From Aeromonas bivalvium (lineage in GTDB: Bacteria > Pseudomonadota > Gammaproteobacteria > Enterobacterales > Aeromonadaceae), in assembly GCF_000819765.1 (NCBI RefSeq), contig NZ_CDBT01000055.1, forward strand, positions 1 to 64,000: a stretch of DNA of 64,000 nucleotides, written 5' to 3'. The notes beneath the pieces were generated by a model. It saw nothing but the letters and a program-made list of their open reading frames with translations. It did no database searches and had not been told where the DNA came from. Shown here in pieces: positions 44,355 through 53,680 of the stretch. Positions within the stretch are counted from its first letter, which is position 1. Every line of letters begins with the position of its first letter. The translations under genes were made by a program, and so were the position numbers.

Positions 44355-45359
44355 TCAGCCCAGACGCTTGACCGAGCGACGCACGATCAGTTCCGGCTGC
44401 ACCGTCATGGACTCGACTTCGAGCTCCTTGTTGCGGATCCGGCTCACCAGCTGCTGCACCGCCAACAGGCCCAGCTCGGCCTTGGGGTGGCGAATGGTGG
44501 TGAGCGGCGGGCTGGAGAAACGCGCCATCTCAACGTCGTCATAGCCGATGACGGAGATGTCGTCCGGCACCTTGACCCCCGCCTCCCAGGCGGCGCAGAT
44601 GGCACCGATCGCCATGGGATCGTCGAAGGCGAACACCGCGGTCGGCCGCGGCGTCAGGGCCAGGATGCGCTGCATCTGGTCGAACCCGCTCTGGCTCTCG
44701 TAATCCCCTTCGAAGATCTGCTCCTCTTTCAGGGTGAGGCCCTGCTCGGCCAGGGCATCGCGCACCCCGTCCAGGCGCTGCTGGGTAGTCGGCTTGTCGA
44801 GATGCCCCGTGATGCAGACGATCTCCCTGTGACCCTGCTCCAGCAGGTGGCTGACCGCCATGCCGGCACCGATGCGGGCGTTGTCGTTGATGACGTTGGC
44901 AAAGTCGCACTCTGTGCCCCAATCCAGCACCACCTGGGGCACGTTCTTGTGAATGCGCAACATGTCACGCAGCGGCGTGTCTATGTCGGTCCCCAGCACC
45001 AGCAGGCCATCGACCCGCTTCTCCATCAGCATCTTGAGGTAGTGCTGCTGGCGAGGTGGCTGGTTCTCGGTGTTGCACAGGATCAGGCTGTAACCCTGCT
45101 CGAAGCAGTAAGCCTCGACACCGCGCACCACTTCCGCGAAGAAGGGGTTGGCACTGGTGGTCACCAGCATGCCTATGGTCTTGGTCGAATTGATCTTGAG
45201 GCTGCGCGCCACCGAATTGGGTGCGTAGTTGAGCTCTGCCACCGCCTCAAGCACTTTCTGGGTCGCGTCTTCGCTGACCCGACGGGTGTGATTGAGTACA
45301 TGTGAGACGGTGGAGATGGATACGCCCGCCCGTGAGGCGACATCTTTGATTGTGGCCAT
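44355..45359 (-). CDS. LacI-family regulator, PurR/RbsR-like
   Basis: The 334-residue repressor has the LacI helix-turn-helix at the N-terminus (MATIKDVASRAGVSISTVSH), the hinge region SVARSLKINSTKTIGML, and a sugar/purine-binding-type core (NPFFAEVVRGVEAYCFEQGY, VIGYDDVEMARFSSPPLTTI). By eye it is closest to RbsR and PurR of E. coli, but without ribose genes nearby neither symbol is safe. AGGAGACAGAG precedes the ATG at 45357-45359. It is divergent from livJHMGF over about 420 bp, so it might regulate that operon; that would be unusual for the family. Confidence 0.82.
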   Translation of the reverse strand: MATIKDVASRAGVSISTVSHVLNHTRRVSEDATQKVLEAVAELNYAPNSVARSLKINSTKTIGMLVTTSANPFFAEVVRGVEAYCFEQGYSLILCNTENQPPRQQHYLKMLMEKRVDGLLVLGTDIDTPLRDMLRIHKNVPQVVLDWGTECDFANVINDNARIGAGMAVSHLLEQGHREIVCITGHLDKPTTQQRLDGVRDALAEQGLTLKEEQIFEGDYESQSGFDQMQRILALTPRPTAVFAFDDPMAIGAICAAWEAGVKVPDDISVIGYDDVEMARFSSPPLTTIRHPKAELGLLAVQQLVSRIRNKELEVESMTVQPELIVRRSVKRLG

Positions 45360-45781
45360 CTCTGTCTCCTGAATATCAAAAAGCGGAACCTTAGCAGATT
45401 TCCCGAATAAAGGCTTGAAATTCACGGGAACTGTCAAGCAATTACCGCTGCCGGCTAATCTAGGTGCTCCCCCTGATTTGCGCAAACGGATTTTGAACGA
45501 AATGGGAGCAGCATCAGAGTAAAAACTCCCCAGCTTTTTCCGCTATCAAATCAAACAGATTCAAATGTTAACTTGATGTTGCCGAGGCAATTCAGCAGGA
45601 AACACCAGCTAAATGTCTATACATAGCGATTAGCTTCATTCAAGCCCCTGCAAGTCCCCCCCCTGCCAGATCTTTAACAGCTTGTTATTACCGGGGCAGG
45701 AGTGATAGAACCTTAGCTATTGCCGGATAAGCGGGAAGTCTGTCCGGAGTGAAACAATCCACTGATTAAAGGGACGAATCT
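45360..45781. other. Divergent control region between the LacI-family gene and livJ
   Basis: The 422-bp region is AT-rich relative to its surroundings, which suits regulatory DNA. TTTGCGCAAA (45478-45487) is a perfect 10-bp palindrome of the type seen in LacI-family operators. TTGTTA (45682-45687) with ATAGAA 17 bp on is a weak promoter candidate for livJ. AAAGGGACGAATCT is the livJ ribosome site. I find no leader peptide rich in Leu, Ile or Val codons and no convincing terminator, so attenuation is not indicated. Confidence 0.45.
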
Positions 45782-46900
45782 ATGAATAACTGGAGCAAGG
45801 TAGCGGTCAGGGCAGCGGTTTCTATGGCGCTGTTTGGTTCTGTTTCCATGGCACATGCCGCCGACACCATCAAGATTGGCATCGCCGGACCCGTCACTGG
45901 ACCGGTCGCCCAATATGGTGACATGCAGTTCACCGGCGGCAAGATGGCGGTCGAGATGATCAACAAGGCCGGCGGCATCAAGGGCAAGCAGATCGAAGCC
46001 GTCATCTATGACGATGCCTGCGATCCCAAGCAGGCGGTAGCCATCGCCAACAAGGTGATCAACGACGGCGTCAAGTTCGTGGTGGGCCACCTCTGCTCCG
46101 ACAACACCCTGCCCGCCTCCGACATCTATGAAGATGAAGGGGTGCTGATGGTGACTCCCGCCTCCACCAACCCCAAGATCACCGAGCGTGGCTACCAGCT
46201 GACCCTGCGTACCATAGGTCTGGACAGCGACCAGGGCCCGACCGCCGCCAAGTACATCATCGAGCAGATCAAGCCCCAGCGCGTCGCCGTCATCCACGAC
46301 AAGAAGCAGTACGGTGAAGGCATCGCCTCCAGCGTGAAGGCCGCACTGGACAAGGCCGGCGTCAAGGTGGTGGCATTTGAAGGCATCACGGCCGGGGACA
46401 AGGACTTCTCCGCCCTGATCGCCAAGTTGCAGAAAGAGAACGTCGACTTCGTCTACTACGGCGGCTATCACCCCGAGCTGGGTCTGATCCTGCGTCAGGC
46501 GAACGAGAAGGGCCTCAAGGCCAAGTTCATGGGTCCGGAAGGGGTGGGCAACAAGGATATCTCCGCCATCGGCGGCCAGGGTTCCGAGGGGCTGCTGGTG
46601 ACCCTGCCGAACAAGTATGACCTGGTCCCGGCCAACGCCCCGATCGTGGCCGCCTTCAAGGCCAAGGGTCAGGACTCTTCCGGTCCCTTCGTCTGGACCA
46701 CCTATGCTGCGGTCCAGACCCTGGCGGCCGGTATCGCGCAGGCGGGTGAAGACCCGATGGCCGTGGAAAAAGCCATCAAGGCCAGCACCATAGACACCGT
46801 CATGGGCCCCCTCAGCTGGGCGCCGAATGGCGATCTGAAAGGCTTCGAGTTCGGTGTGTTCGAGTGGCACGCCGACGGCACCTCTACCCAGCTCAAATAA
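45782..46900 (+). CDS. livJ: Branched-chain amino acid ABC transporter, binding protein
   Basis: The 372-residue periplasmic protein has a signal peptide ([20 protein letters not shown]) and the LivJ/LivK fold: [56 protein letters not shown] and [16 protein letters not shown]. It delivers leucine, isoleucine and valine to LivHMGF. It heads the operon; a perfect palindrome after its stop probably keeps its mRNA more abundant than that of the permease genes. Confidence 0.93.
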   Translation: MNNWSKVAVRAAVSMALFGSVSMAHAADTIKIGIAGPVTGPVAQYGDMQFTGGKMAVEMINKAGGIKGKQIEAVIYDDACDPKQAVAIANKVINDGVKFVVGHLCSDNTLPASDIYEDEGVLMVTPASTNPKITERGYQLTLRTIGLDSDQGPTAAKYIIEQIKPQRVAVIHDKKQYGEGIASSVKAALDKAGVKVVAFEGITAGDKDFSALIAKLQKENVDFVYYGGYHPELGLILRQANEKGLKAKFMGPEGVGNKDISAIGGQGSEGLLVTLPNKYDLVPANAPIVAAFKAKGQDSSGPFVWTTYAAVQTLAAGIAQAGEDPMAVEKAIKASTIDTVMGPLSWAPNGDLKGFEFGVFEWHADGTSTQLK

Positions 46901-46911
46901 TAAATCTGCCG

Positions 46912-46937
46912 GAGGGGGTGAGCATGCTCACCCCCTC
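46912..46937 (+). promoter_or_regulatory. Perfect 26-bp palindrome between livJ and livH
   Basis: GAGGGGGTGAGC (46912-46923) and GCTCACCCCCTC (46926-46937) are exact reverse complements around AT. No T-run follows. In operons where the binding protein is needed in excess, such hairpins protect the upstream mRNA from 3' exonucleases or attenuate the rest; that is the likely role. Confidence 0.6.
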
Positions 46938-46969
46938 ACGTCTTTGCGGGCAAGTACAGGGAACGCAGT

Positions 46970-47892
<923 letters not shown>

Positions 47893-47896
<4 letters not shown>

Positions 47897-49152
47897 TGAA
47901 ACGCCAATTCATTCATGCCTGCGTCGCCAGCCTGGTGCTGATGGTGCTCTCCTTCTGGCTGCTGGGCTTCAAGCTCGAGACCGAAGGCACCCGCTTGCTG
48001 GTGGTGAGCCGCCTCGATGTGTCCCTCGCCTGGCTGCTGGGGGGCGCCGCCCTGGTATTCTGCTTCCAGCTGCTGCGCAGCCAGATCCTGGGGCTGTTCA
48101 CGGGCTCCACCAGCGGCTTTGCCAAGCTGGTGCTGCCAAGCCCCGAGCAGGCGCCGCGCCTCTACAACAGCGCGGCCCTGATCGTGCTGCTGCTGGCGGT
48201 CAGCTGGCCCTTCGTCGCCTCCCGGGGCGCCGTGGACCTCGCCACCCTCACCCTGATCTACATCATGCTGGGGCTGGGGTTGAACGTGGTGGTCGGCCTC
48301 GCCGGCCTGCTGGATCTCGGTTATGTCGGCTTCTACGCGGTCGGCGCCTACAGCTATGCCCTGCTCAATACCTATTTCGGCCTGAGCTTCTGGGAGTGCC
48401 TGCCCATCGCCGGTGGCATGGCCGCCCTGTTCGGCTTCCTGCTCGGCTTCCCCGTGCTGCGGCTGAGGGGGGACTATCTGGCCATCGTCACCCTGGGCTT
48501 TGGCGAGATCATCCGCATCCTGCTCAACAATCTCACCTCTCTCACCGGTGGCCCGAACGGCATCTCCGGCATTCCCAAACCCACCCTGGGGGGGCTGGAG
48601 TTCAATCGTACCGTCAAGGATGACGGCTTTGGCACCTTCCACGACTTCTTCGGCATCGCCTACAACGCCAACCACAAGGTGATTTTCCTCTATCTGATGG
48701 CACTGGTGCTGGTGATTGCGACCCTGTTCGTCATCAATCGCCTGCTGCGCATGCCGCTCGGCCGCGCCTGGGAAGCGCTGCGGGAAGACGAGATCGCCTG
48801 CAAGTCGCTCGGGCTCAACCCCACCATCATCAAGCTGACCGCCTTCACCATAGGCGCCTGCTTCGCGGGCTTTGCCGGCAGCTTCTTCGCCTCGCGCCAG
48901 GGCTTCATCAGTCCGGAATCCTTCGTCTTCATCGAATCAGCCATCGTGCTCGCCATCGTGGTGCTGGGGGGCATGGGCTCCCAGATCGGGGTGGTGCTGG
49001 CCGCCATCGTGATGACGGTGCTGCCTGAGCTGGCCCGTGAATTCAACGAGTACCGCATGCTGATGTTCGGCCTCTTGATGGTGTTCATGATGATCTGGCG
49101 TCCCCAGGGACTGCTGCCGATGACCAGACCACACTTGGAGCTGCAAAAATGA
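47893..49152 (+). CDS. livM: Branched-chain amino acid ABC transporter permease LivM
   Basis: The 419-residue permease carries the longer N-terminal region with extra membrane segments typical of LivM, then the conserved [20 protein letters not shown] and [20 protein letters not shown] blocks. It forms the transmembrane pair with LivH. ATGA overlaps with both livH upstream and livG downstream (49149-49152) point to coupled translation. Confidence 0.94.
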
Positions 49153-49916
49153 ATCAGACGTTGTTAGAAGTCTCTGATCTGTCGATGCGTTTCGGCGGCT
49201 TGCTCGCGGTCAACGGCGTCAAGCTGGATGTGAACAAGGGAGAGGTGATCTCCATCATAGGGCCCAATGGCGCGGGCAAGACCACCATCTTCAACTGCCT
49301 GACCGGCTTCTATCGCCCGAGTGGCGGCACCATCCGCTATCGCGGCGAGGAGATCCAGGGGCTGCCCGGCCACCTCATCGCCCGCAAAGGGGTGGTGCGC
49401 ACCTTCCAGCACGTGCGGCTGTTCAAGGAAATGACGGCGGTGGAGAACCTGCTGGTGGCCCAGCACAGGCACCTCAACACCGGCTTCCTCGCCGGCCTGT
49501 TCAAGACGCCGGCCTTCCGCCGCGCCGAGCAGGAGGGGCTGGAGCAGGCGGCATACTGGCTGGAGAAGGTGGGCCTCAAGGATCTGGCCAACCGCCCCGC
49601 CGGCAACCTGGCCTACGGTCAGCAGCGTCGCCTCGAGATCGCCCGCTGCATGGCCACCAAGCCGGAGCTGCTGATGCTGGATGAACCCGCCGCCGGTCTC
49701 AACCCCAACGAGACCGACGATCTCAACGCCCTCATCGTCGGGTTGCGGGACGAATTCGAGGTCTCGGTGCTGCTCATCGAGCACGATATGAAGCTGGTCA
49801 TGGATATCTCGGACCGCATCTTCGTGGTCAATCAGGGCACGCCGCTGGCCAACGGCAAGCCGGATGAGATCCGTAACAACCCGGCCGTGATCAAGGCCTA
49901 TCTGGGCGAATCGTAG
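49149..49916 (+). CDS. livG: Branched-chain amino acid ABC transporter ATPase LivG
   Basis: The 255-residue ATPase has Walker [10 protein letters not shown], a signature region [15 protein letters not shown] (the Y-G-Q-Q-R form usual in LivG), Walker [14 protein letters not shown] and the switch His in [10 protein letters not shown]. It pairs with LivF at the membrane. Confidence 0.95.
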   Translation: MNQTLLEVSDLSMRFGGLLAVNGVKLDVNKGEVISIIGPNGAGKTTIFNCLTGFYRPSGGTIRYRGEEIQGLPGHLIARKGVVRTFQHVRLFKEMTAVENLLVAQHRHLNTGFLAGLFKTPAFRRAEQEGLEQAAYWLEKVGLKDLANRPAGNLAYGQQRRLEIARCMATKPELLMLDEPAAGLNPNETDDLNALIVGLRDEFEVSVLLIEHDMKLVMDISDRIFVVNQGTPLANGKPDEIRNNPAVIKAYLGES

Positions 49917-49932
49917 GGCCCAAGGAGTCAGG

Positions 49933-50634
49933 ATGTTAGAACTTCGCAACGTATCGACCCACTACGGCAAGATCCAGGCGCTGCATAACGTCAGCGTCGA
50001 GGTAAAAGAGGGGGAAATCGTCACCCTGATCGGCGCCAATGGCGCCGGCAAGACCACACTGCTGATGACCCTGTGCGGCGAGCCCAAGCCCAGCAGCGGC
50101 AGCATCTGGTTCGAGGGAGAACAGATAGACTCCCTCAGCACGGCCCGCATCATGCGCAAGGACATCGCCGTGGTGCCGGAGGGGCGCCGCATCTTCGCCC
50201 GTCTGACGGTAGAGGAGAACCTGAGGATGGGGGCCTTCTTCGTCGACAAGGCCGAGCAGCACGGTCTGCTGGATCAGGTGTTCACCCTGTTCCCGCGCCT
50301 GCACGAGCGGCTGGAGCAGCGGGCAGGCACCATGTCCGGCGGCGAGCAGCAGATGCTGGCCATCGGTCGCGCCCTGATGAGCAAGCCGCGCCTGCTGCTG
50401 CTCGATGAGCCCTCCCTGGGGCTGGCCCCCATCATCATCCAGCAGATCTTCGACACCATAGAGCAGCTGCGCCAGAAGGGGATGACCATCTTCCTGGTGG
50501 AGCAGAACGCCAACCAGGCCCTCAAGCTGGCGGACAGGGGCTATGTGCTGGAGAACGGCCACGTGGTGCTGCAAGACTCGGGGGCGGCCCTGCTGGCCAA
50601 CCCCGCCGTGCGCCAGGCCTATCTGGGTGGCTGA
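49933..50634 (+). CDS. livF: Branched-chain amino acid ABC transporter ATPase LivF
   Basis: The 233-residue ATPase has Walker A GANGAGKTT, signature MSGGEQQMLAIGRAL, Walker B LLLLDEPSLGLAP and the switch region FLVEQNANQAL. CAAGGAGTCAGG precedes the ATG. It is the last gene of livJHMGF; a hairpin lies just after. Confidence 0.95.
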   Translation: MLELRNVSTHYGKIQALHNVSVEVKEGEIVTLIGANGAGKTTLLMTLCGEPKPSSGSIWFEGEQIDSLSTARIMRKDIAVVPEGRRIFARLTVEENLRMGAFFVDKAEQHGLLDQVFTLFPRLHERLEQRAGTMSGGEQQMLAIGRALMSKPRLLLLDEPSLGLAPIIIQQIFDTIEQLRQKGMTIFLVEQNANQALKLADRGYVLENGHVVLQDSGAALLANPAVRQAYLGG

Positions 50635-50640
50635 CAAGGT

Positions 50641-50671
50641 GCGCCAGGCCAGGAGCTGTCTCCTGCTGGCG
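50641..50671 (+). terminator. Hairpin after livF
   Basis: GCGCCAG (50641-50647) pairs with CTGGCGC, and AGGAG with CTCCT inside, forming an interrupted long stem. No T-run follows, so termination efficiency is doubtful. Confidence 0.45.
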
Positions 50672-50715
50672 CCATCACCGCCGGGGGGCGTCACATCGAC
50701 CCGGAGGAACAAACC

Positions 50716-51564
50716 ATGAGCAGGGCCGGAACCACGCCGGATCGCCACCAGTTCTGGCGTGATCCGGCCCTGCCCTTCATCGAGGCGCGCGCCGTGCAGG
50801 ATGGCCGCCGCGTCTGCTACGACAAGCACAGTCACCCCCACTTCTCCATCGGCGCCATCACCGGCGGCCACAGCCAGTATCTCAACCAGCGCAGCAGGCA
50901 GGAGGTCGGCGGCGGCAGCCTGGTGCTGATGAACCCGGAAGAGGTTCACGCCTGCAACCCCATCGCGGATCAGCCCTGGTCCTATCTGATGTTCTACCTC
51001 GACCTGGACTGGCTGGGTTGCCAACAGCAAGAGGCCGGCCTTGGCACCGAATTTCGCCCCTTCGACATGACCGCCAGCCGGGATCCCCTGCTGTATGTCG
51101 CCTTGCAGCGCCTCTATCGCACCCTGCAAGACGAGGGGCAAGACCTCCTCGCCAAGGAGGTCGCCTGCCACCAGTTCAGCCACCTGCTACTGGCCAGGCT
51201 GACCCCCGCCAACTGGGGCCAGCGCCCTCCCCCACACCTGAAACGCGCCGCCGAGCTTATCAAGGATGAATGCGCCTCCCCCCTCACCCTGGAGCGGCTG
51301 AGCGCCGTGGCCGGGCTGACCCCCTCCCACTTCGTGCGCGCCTTCAGCCGTCATTACGGCATGACCCCCCACGCCTACCTGCTCAACCGACGCATCGGCC
51401 ATGCCCGTGGCCTGCTGGCGCGCGGCCAGCCCCTGGCAGAGGTGGCGTTGGCGACGGGCTTCTCGGATCAGGCCCACTTCCAGCGCCAGTTCAAGCGACT
51501 GGTCGCCGCCACCCCGGGACAGTATCGCGCCCTGCGCCTCCCTCAGGACGAGCGCACCAGATAG
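50716..51564 (+). CDS. AraC-family transcriptional regulator
   Basis: The 282-residue protein has an N-terminal cupin-like sensor (HSHPHFSIGAITGGHSQYLN, LVLMNPEEVHACNP) and a C-terminal double helix-turn-helix (LERLSAVAGLTPSHFVRAFS and PLAEVALATGFSDQAHFQRQF). This arrangement is common in AraC proteins that control a neighbouring LysE-type exporter. GGAGGAACAAACC precedes the ATG. It overlaps the convergent LysE gene by 22 bp at the stop codons. Confidence 0.88.
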   Translation: MSRAGTTPDRHQFWRDPALPFIEARAVQDGRRVCYDKHSHPHFSIGAITGGHSQYLNQRSRQEVGGGSLVLMNPEEVHACNPIADQPWSYLMFYLDLDWLGCQQQEAGLGTEFRPFDMTASRDPLLYVALQRLYRTLQDEGQDLLAKEVACHQFSHLLLARLTPANWGQRPPPHLKRAAELIKDECASPLTLERLSAVAGLTPSHFVRAFSRHYGMTPHAYLLNRRIGHARGLLARGQPLAEVALATGFSDQAHFQRQFKRLVAATPGQYRALRLPQDERTR

Positions 51565-52136
51565 GCGGCACTGAACAGCAGCAGAAGCGCCATCACCCGG
51601 TTGAACCAGCGCAGCCGCCGCGCACAGAGCAGGGCCTGCTGCAGGAAACTACCGGCATAGGCCCAGCAGGCGATGGAACCCAGGCAGATCACCAGATAGA
51701 GACAGGTGAACAGGATCACCTGCCCAGCGCCGCCCGCCACCCCGTATGCTCCCATCCCCATGCTGGCCGCCAGCCAGGCCTTGGGATTGAGCCACTGCAT
51801 CAGGGCCCCGTACCAGAAGGCAGGGGGCGCGCCTCTCTCGGCCTCGATTTCCCCCTTGTCCCGTATCAGCAGCCAGGCCATGTAGCAGAGAAACAGGATG
51901 CCGCCCCAGTGGATGGCGCCCAGTGCCATGGGCCACTGCGACAGGGCGCCCCCCAGACCCAGTCCCATCAACAGCAGCAACAGGATGAAGCCCAGGGTGG
52001 CCCCTACCACATGGCGCAGGCTGGCCCGAAAACCGTACTGCGCCCCGGCGCTGAGGGCGACCAGATTGACCGGGCCGGGGGAGATGGACATGGCCAGGGC
52101 AAAGCCGGCCATGGATAACAACAGACTCAGTTCCAT
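51543..52136 (-). CDS. LysE-family amino-acid exporter
   Basis: The 197-residue membrane protein has about six segments and the LysE/RhtB hallmark SISPGPVNLVALSAG near the N-terminus, with the NPKAWLAASMGMGAYG block in the middle. The ATG at 52134-52136 gives a normal N-terminus; the frame is open further upstream without family sequence. The substrate is unknown. The convergent AraC gene overlapping its 3' end is the likely regulator. Confidence 0.85.
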   Translation of the reverse strand: MELSLLLSMAGFALAMSISPGPVNLVALSAGAQYGFRASLRHVVGATLGFILLLLLMGLGLGGALSQWPMALGAIHWGGILFLCYMAWLLIRDKGEIEAERGAPPAFWYGALMQWLNPKAWLAASMGMGAYGVAGGAGQVILFTCLYLVICLGSIACWAYAGSFLQQALLCARRLRWFNRVMALLLLFSAAYLVRSS

Positions 52137-52306
52137 GGGTGACACTCGTTGCGACAATCGAGGTACCACCCTAACCGCCAGCCTGACCGCGATATTGAAG
52201 AAAATTGCGATCTCTTCCCATCGGGCCATGAACACATTGCGGGCTTAGCGCAACCGCACGCTTGCGGTAAACTGGCCGTCAATCAACCTATTCACAGGAC
52301 ATGCCC

Positions 52307-52630
52307 ATGGACCAGTTTGCCCATATCAGCGCCCATGATGCCCACCAGAAGCTCCTCGCCGGCGAGGCTCGCCTGGTGGATATTCGCGACCCTCAATCCT
52401 TCGAGGCCGCTCACCCGGTCGGCGCCTTCCACCTCACCAATGGCACCCTGGTGCGCTTCATGGACGAGGTGGACTTCGACACCCCCGTCATCGTGATCTG
52501 CTACCACGGCAACAGCAGCCAGGGGGCGGCCCAGTACCTGCTACAACAGGGCTATGACGAGGTTTACAGCCTGGATGGCGGCTTTGAAGCCTGGCGCAAG
52601 GAGTTCCCCATCCAGGCGGGGGAGGAATGA
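52307..52630 (+). CDS. glpE: Thiosulfate sulfurtransferase GlpE
   Basis: The 107-residue single-domain rhodanese has the active-site loop [11 protein letters not shown] with the catalytic Cys, and [21 protein letters not shown]. It closely follows E. coli GlpE, starting MDQF at 52307, with AGGAC eight bases upstream; the ATG at 52301 is too close to that site. The stop overlaps the start of glpG (ATGA). The glycerol-3-phosphate genes glpD and glpR found nearby in enterics are absent here. Confidence 0.93.
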   Translation: MDQFAHISAHDAHQKLLAGEARLVDIRDPQSFEAAHPVGAFHLTNGTLVRFMDEVDFDTPVIVICYHGNSSQGAAQYLLQQGYDEVYSLDGGFEAWRKEFPIQAGEE

Positions 52631-53493
52631 GCGGCGCCGATGGCGACACTCCCGCCGGCATGATCCAGCTGCTGGTGCTGGGGGATGCCCGCATGGCCCA
52701 GGCCCTGGTGGACTATCTCACCACCCTGGGCATTGCCTGCGAGCTGACCCAGTCCGAGCTCGGCGTCAGCGTCTGGCTTGCGGACGAGCAGCGCCTGGCC
52801 CAGGCCCAGCTGGAGGTGAAACGCTTCCTGAGCGAACCCAATCACCCCCGCTACCTGGAGGCTTCCTGGCAGTCGGGCCGGGCCGACGCCCGCATCGACT
52901 ACAGCAAGGGGATGGCGGATCCCGTCACCGACTTCCTGCACCATGCCGGGCCCCTGACCCTGCTGGTCATCGTCGCCTGCCTCGCCATCTACGCCCTGCA
53001 AGCCATAGGGCTGCCCCTCTTCGATCTGCTGGCGTTCCACCCGACCCTGGCCCAGTTCGGCGACTGGCAGGCCTGGCGCTACGTCACCCCGGCCTTCATC
53101 CACTTCTCCGTGCTGCACCTGGTGTTCAACCTGCTGTGGTGGTGGTATCTCGGCGGCCAGATAGAGCAGCGCCTGGGCAGCGGCAAGCTGCTGATCCTGC
53201 TGCTGGTCGGTGCCGCCCTGCCCAACATCGCCGAGTTCCTGGTGAGCGGCCCGCGCTTTGGCGGCCTCTCCGGGGTGGTCTATGCCCTGCTCGGCTACTG
53301 CTGGGTGCGAGGCAGATTGCAGCCAGCGTCCGGCTTCACCCTGCCCCCGGCCCTGATGGGCTTCATGCTGTTCTGGCTGGCGCTGGGGTTCTTCGATCTG
53401 CTGGGGACCAGCGTGGCCAACATGGCCCACCTGATGGGTTTGCTGGTCGGTCTGCTGCAAGGCTGGCTTGACCGCCACCACAAGCCGGTTTGA
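52627..53493 (+). CDS. glpG: Rhomboid intramembrane serine protease GlpG
   Basis: The 288-residue protein has the cytoplasmic N-terminal domain of GlpG ([20 protein letters not shown]) and a six-segment rhomboid core. The catalytic Ser is in [13 protein letters not shown] and the His in [11 protein letters not shown]; the [18 protein letters not shown] block is diagnostic. It cleaves membrane proteins within the bilayer; natural substrates are mostly unknown. A second diverged copy of the last 25 or so codons lies 24 bp past the stop. Confidence 0.94.
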   Translation: MSGADGDTPAGMIQLLVLGDARMAQALVDYLTTLGIACELTQSELGVSVWLADEQRLAQAQLEVKRFLSEPNHPRYLEASWQSGRADARIDYSKGMADPVTDFLHHAGPLTLLVIVACLAIYALQAIGLPLFDLLAFHPTLAQFGDWQAWRYVTPAFIHFSVLHLVFNLLWWWYLGGQIEQRLGSGKLLILLLVGAALPNIAEFLVSGPRFGGLSGVVYALLGYCWVRGRLQPASGFTLPPALMGFMLFWLALGFFDLLGTSVANMAHLMGLLVGLLQGWLDRHHKPV

Positions 53494-53516
53494 GGTGCTG
53501 TTGCCTGCTGGTTTAG

Positions 53517-53618
53517 CCTGCTCGGCAACCCCCATGATGGCCAACATGGTTCATCTAATGGGTTTGCTGGTCGGTCTGCTGCAAGGCTGGCTGGACAGGC
53601 ACCCCAGGCCAGCCTGAG
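53517..53618 (+). repeat. Diverged second copy of the glpG 3' end
   Basis: Bases 53539-53618 repeat the glpG 3' end (53415-53493) at an offset of 124 bp, including a 35-bp identical block (ATGGGTTTGC and on). Read in frame from 53534 it gives [14 protein letters not shown] and continues to a TGA stop with DRHPRPA, against DRHHKPV in glpG. Several changes are at third codon positions (GCC CAC CTG to GTT CAT CTA). Weaker similarity extends back to about 53517. It looks like the end of another glpG allele. Confidence 0.85.
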
Positions 53619-53630
53619 CCGATTTGCCAT

Positions 53631-53667
53631 AAAAAAAAACGCCGCCCCAAGGGGCGGCGTTTTTTTA
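53631..53667. terminator. Strong bidirectional terminator
   Basis: Nine As, CGCCGCCCC (53640-53648), AA, GGGGCGGCG (53651-53659) and eight Ts. It serves glpEG on the + strand and the lipase gene on the - strand. Confidence 0.92.
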
Positions 53668-53680
53668 TCGGTCGGCCGGC

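Noticed and set aside
45360-45781. Leu/Ile/Val attenuator before livJ
   Set aside because: No leader frame with clustered branched-chain codons and no terminator with a T-run is present.
50608-50650. Twelve-base direct repeat (GTGCGCCAGGCC) at the livF end, first thought to be a fourth 3'-end scar
   Set aside because: Only 12 bases match, and the second copy is the arm of the hairpin at 50641-50671, which explains it.
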